Assembly (NCBI GenBank): GCA_050084985.1
Contig: JBITNC010000001.1
Coordinates: 165,788,001-165,852,000, forward strand
Direction: 5' to 3'
Length of the DNA stretch: 64,000 bases
DNA from: Nageia nagi
Taxonomy: Eukaryota > Pinophyta
Numbering within the stretch: position 1 is the stretch's first letter; each line of letters starts with the position of its first letter. Shown here in pieces: positions 62,359-64,000 of this stretch. The notes beneath the pieces are model-generated. The model was given only the letters and a program-made list of their open reading frames with translations, was not told the DNA's origin and did not search any database. Made by a program: the position numbers and the translations under genes.

Positions 62359-62833
62359 GTATATAATAAATTAACTCAAAATAAAGGTTGAATTTTGATA
62401 TAAGAAACATACATTTTTTGTTCTAAATTAAGTGTATGATATTATTTTGTAAAAATTTAAGATGCAATACACAATGTAGAATGTATAGTTTATAGTTCTA
62501 CATGATTTTAGCTCTCTATTCTCCAAGTGAATATGCTTAGTGTCGAGAGATGCCACCTAGATATTATCATCATTTCATGAAAAAAATTAAACCCATTAAG
62601 TTTTTTGAAAGATTTACAATAAAATTAAATTTGATTCCCACAAAAAATACATAACTTGTACATTTTATTCTCCTAATTACGTAAAAATTTACTAAAATTG
62701 ATCAAAACTAGCTCAATTTGAAAAATTATTCTGCTATAAATACTGTATTAGATATAAAAATAATGAAAATGAAAAAAAAATGTACTTGGTGGTCATTGTT
62801 TGAAGAATGAATGACCAATGCTTGATGTCCCTT
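62359..62833. other. Flank without recognisable features
   Basis: Possible 5' sequence of the PMD-like gene, but no further domain is readable. No polypurine tract is seen before 62,834. Confidence 0.4.
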
Positions 62834-63449
62834 ATAGATGCCTAAAATGAATTCTTATTTATTAAATAATTTATTTTTATACAATTAAGAAATATTTATT
62901 ATAAAAAGGGTTTGAAATATACCAAAGATAATGTAATCAATATAAAAGGACCATTAAACAATGTAAGTGATATCAAATGCCTATGAAAGCATCATAAACT
63001 ATGTAATATGTGATGATACCAAGGAAAAGGGAAGATTCAAATTATCCTATAAAAGAAAATCAAAGGTAATGAGTCAAAGGGGGGATTATATCATCATCAA
63101 ATGAATAGGAAAAATACATGCATACCATATATCCAAATAACAACGTTGTTTTGTAACACCACCTATGTGTGGATTTGTTATTTATCTTTTGGCACATTTA
63201 TTATCTTTAAATTTCTACATTTGATTCTACATATTTTATGATATTTATGGTGTGAGAATCCAAAATATATTGAAGTCATTGTTCTAGGATCTAAATGAGT
63301 GATGATTGTGTGAATGTGTGGCTTATGGTTTACTTCATTAGATCTAATAAAGGTACATATTTATTATTGTTATAATTGGTATATTTTAGATGTATACTTA
63401 AGTATTTGATTTGTATAAAAATAGTATTATGTTTATTGCATTTCACATT
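62834..63449 (+). mobile_element. Gypsy LTR-like start, plus orientation
   Basis: TATAGATGCCTAAAATGAAT followed by TTATTTATTAAATAATTTATTTT resembles the tip of the element A LTR read in its sense direction (TGTAGATGCCTAAAAATGAT). The leading TG has become TA, and the hairpin is partly kept. Beyond about 60 bases the similarity fades, so the family is related, not identical. Integrase tail sequence starts at about 63,450, which an intact element would not allow directly after a 5' LTR. Confidence 0.45.
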
Positions 63450-63895
63450 ATTTTTTGTCTACATTTTTATTAGTTTATATCATGATGAGGTTATTGTAAA
63501 ATTATAGCTTGAGATTCCATATTTGAGGATCTCATTACATGAAGACATTCTAGATGAAGATGCAAGAAAAGTAAGGCTACAATGGTTAGAAGCTCTTCAT
63601 GAAAAAAAAAATCATTGTATTAAAAATCAAAAAACATATCATGCAAGGCTAAAAATAGTATTTAGAAAAAGGTGAAACAAAATACATTCCAAGTGGGAGA
63701 CTTGAAGGAAAACATCAATAAAATTGCTATAAATAATGAAGTAAAAGGAAAGTTTGAGCCAAATTAGCTAGGACCATTTGTTGTAGTGGATGCTATAGGG
63801 TTAGAAGCATATAGGTTATCTTTTATGGATGGAAAATAAGATTAAAAAACCTTCAATGCCATGCATCTCAAGCACTTCTATGCATGAAGCACAAA
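63450..63895 (+). pseudogene. Integrase C-terminal tail of a gypsy element
   Basis: The plus strand reads ISLYHDEVIVKL, a stop, LEIPYLRISLHEDILDEDAR then KVRLQWLEALHEKK. After a frame change it gives FQVGDLKENINKIAINNEVK, GPFVVVDAIGLEAYRLSFMD and FNAMHLKHFYA with a stop near 63,890. This is the C-terminal, chromatin- or DNA-binding end of a Ty3/gypsy integrase (SLVYGxEAVxPxELEIPSLR...FxxGDLVLK...GPFxV...AYxLxxxDG...NAxHLKxFY). It corresponds domain for domain to the tail of element D at 34.0-34.45 kb but lies on the opposite strand. The catalytic core is missing, and the copy begins abruptly after the LTR-like sequence. Confidence 0.75.
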
Positions 63896-64000
63896 GCTCC
63901 ATGCCTCAAATTATCATGATGCATCAAAATGAGCTATGTGTATAGTGTGTTTCTTTTTATTTCAAGTTTTATTTTTTCTTTTTGTATAATTTTGATGCTA
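63896..64000. other. 3' flank of the integrase tail, cut by the window end
   Basis: No feature is visible. It should lead to the element's 3' region and LTR beyond the window. Confidence 0.4.

Overview
This window looks like intergenic DNA from a seed-plant nuclear genome. It is very A+T-rich, CG dinucleotides are sparse, and I see no intact host gene, tRNA or rRNA. The plant assignment rests on remnants of Tat-like Ty3/gypsy retrotransposons, a Sirevirus-like Ty1/copia gag, a CACTA (En/Spm) DNA transposon, plant mobile domain (PMD) proteins and PPR proteins. Most coding remnants carry many TAA, TAG and TGA codons where CAA, CAG, CGA or TGG is expected. Together with the CG shortage this suggests old, heavily methylated and deaminated repeats. 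A low-GC gymnosperm would fit, but the species cannot be read from the sequence.

Layout. 0-2.6 kb: PPR-gene fragments in both orientations among local duplications. 2.6-11.5 kb: mostly featureless A+T-rich DNA with a weak unknown coding block (4.7-5.4 kb), a 50-bp tandem repeat (6.5-6.9 kb) and an LTR fragment (6.9-7.3 kb). 11.5-11.9 kb: a DUF4283-like fragment. 12,782-20,904: element A, a complete-structure minus-strand LTR retrotransposon with two LTRs, a 5-bp target duplication (GTTTG), PBS, PPT and a decayed gag. Where pol should be it carries an antisense PMD-like gene. 21-23.2 kb: an older LTR end (E) and the 3' LTR assigned to element B. 23.9-31.3 kb: element B, minus strand, with gag, protease, an extra RNase H, reverse transcriptase, RNase H and integrase, plus an unidentified ORF after the integrase. 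34.0-36.17 kb: element D, minus strand, RNase H to integrase. D is cut at 36,170 by element C (plus strand, LTR then gag, 36.17-39.06 kb). From 40.0 kb an antisense PMD-like pseudogene follows.

That PMD pseudogene is split by a CACTA transposon of about 20.3 kb (41,529-61,797). The transposon has matching terminal inverted repeats and a CAT/CAT target duplication, and the PMD 5' half resumes at 61.8-62.4 kb. The CACTA element contains a gag-only copia element (F, 41.7-49.7 kb), a multi-exon coding remnant (50.2-52.5 kb), telomere-like TTAGGG/TTTAGGG-type arrays woven into a ~445-bp tandem repeat (55.7-57.35 kb), a DUF4216 transposase remnant (59.5-59.8 kb) and PPR fragments (60.2-61.4 kb). 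The window ends in a gypsy LTR-like start and an integrase tail on the plus strand.

The most interesting pattern is functional. Two separate gag-bearing, pol-less gypsy elements (A, and by inference C) each have a PMD gene in antisense, while neighbouring autonomous-type elements (B, D) place their extra RNase H on opposite sides of the reverse transcriptase. The region reads as layers of nested insertions in which non-autonomous elements outnumber those with recognisable pol.
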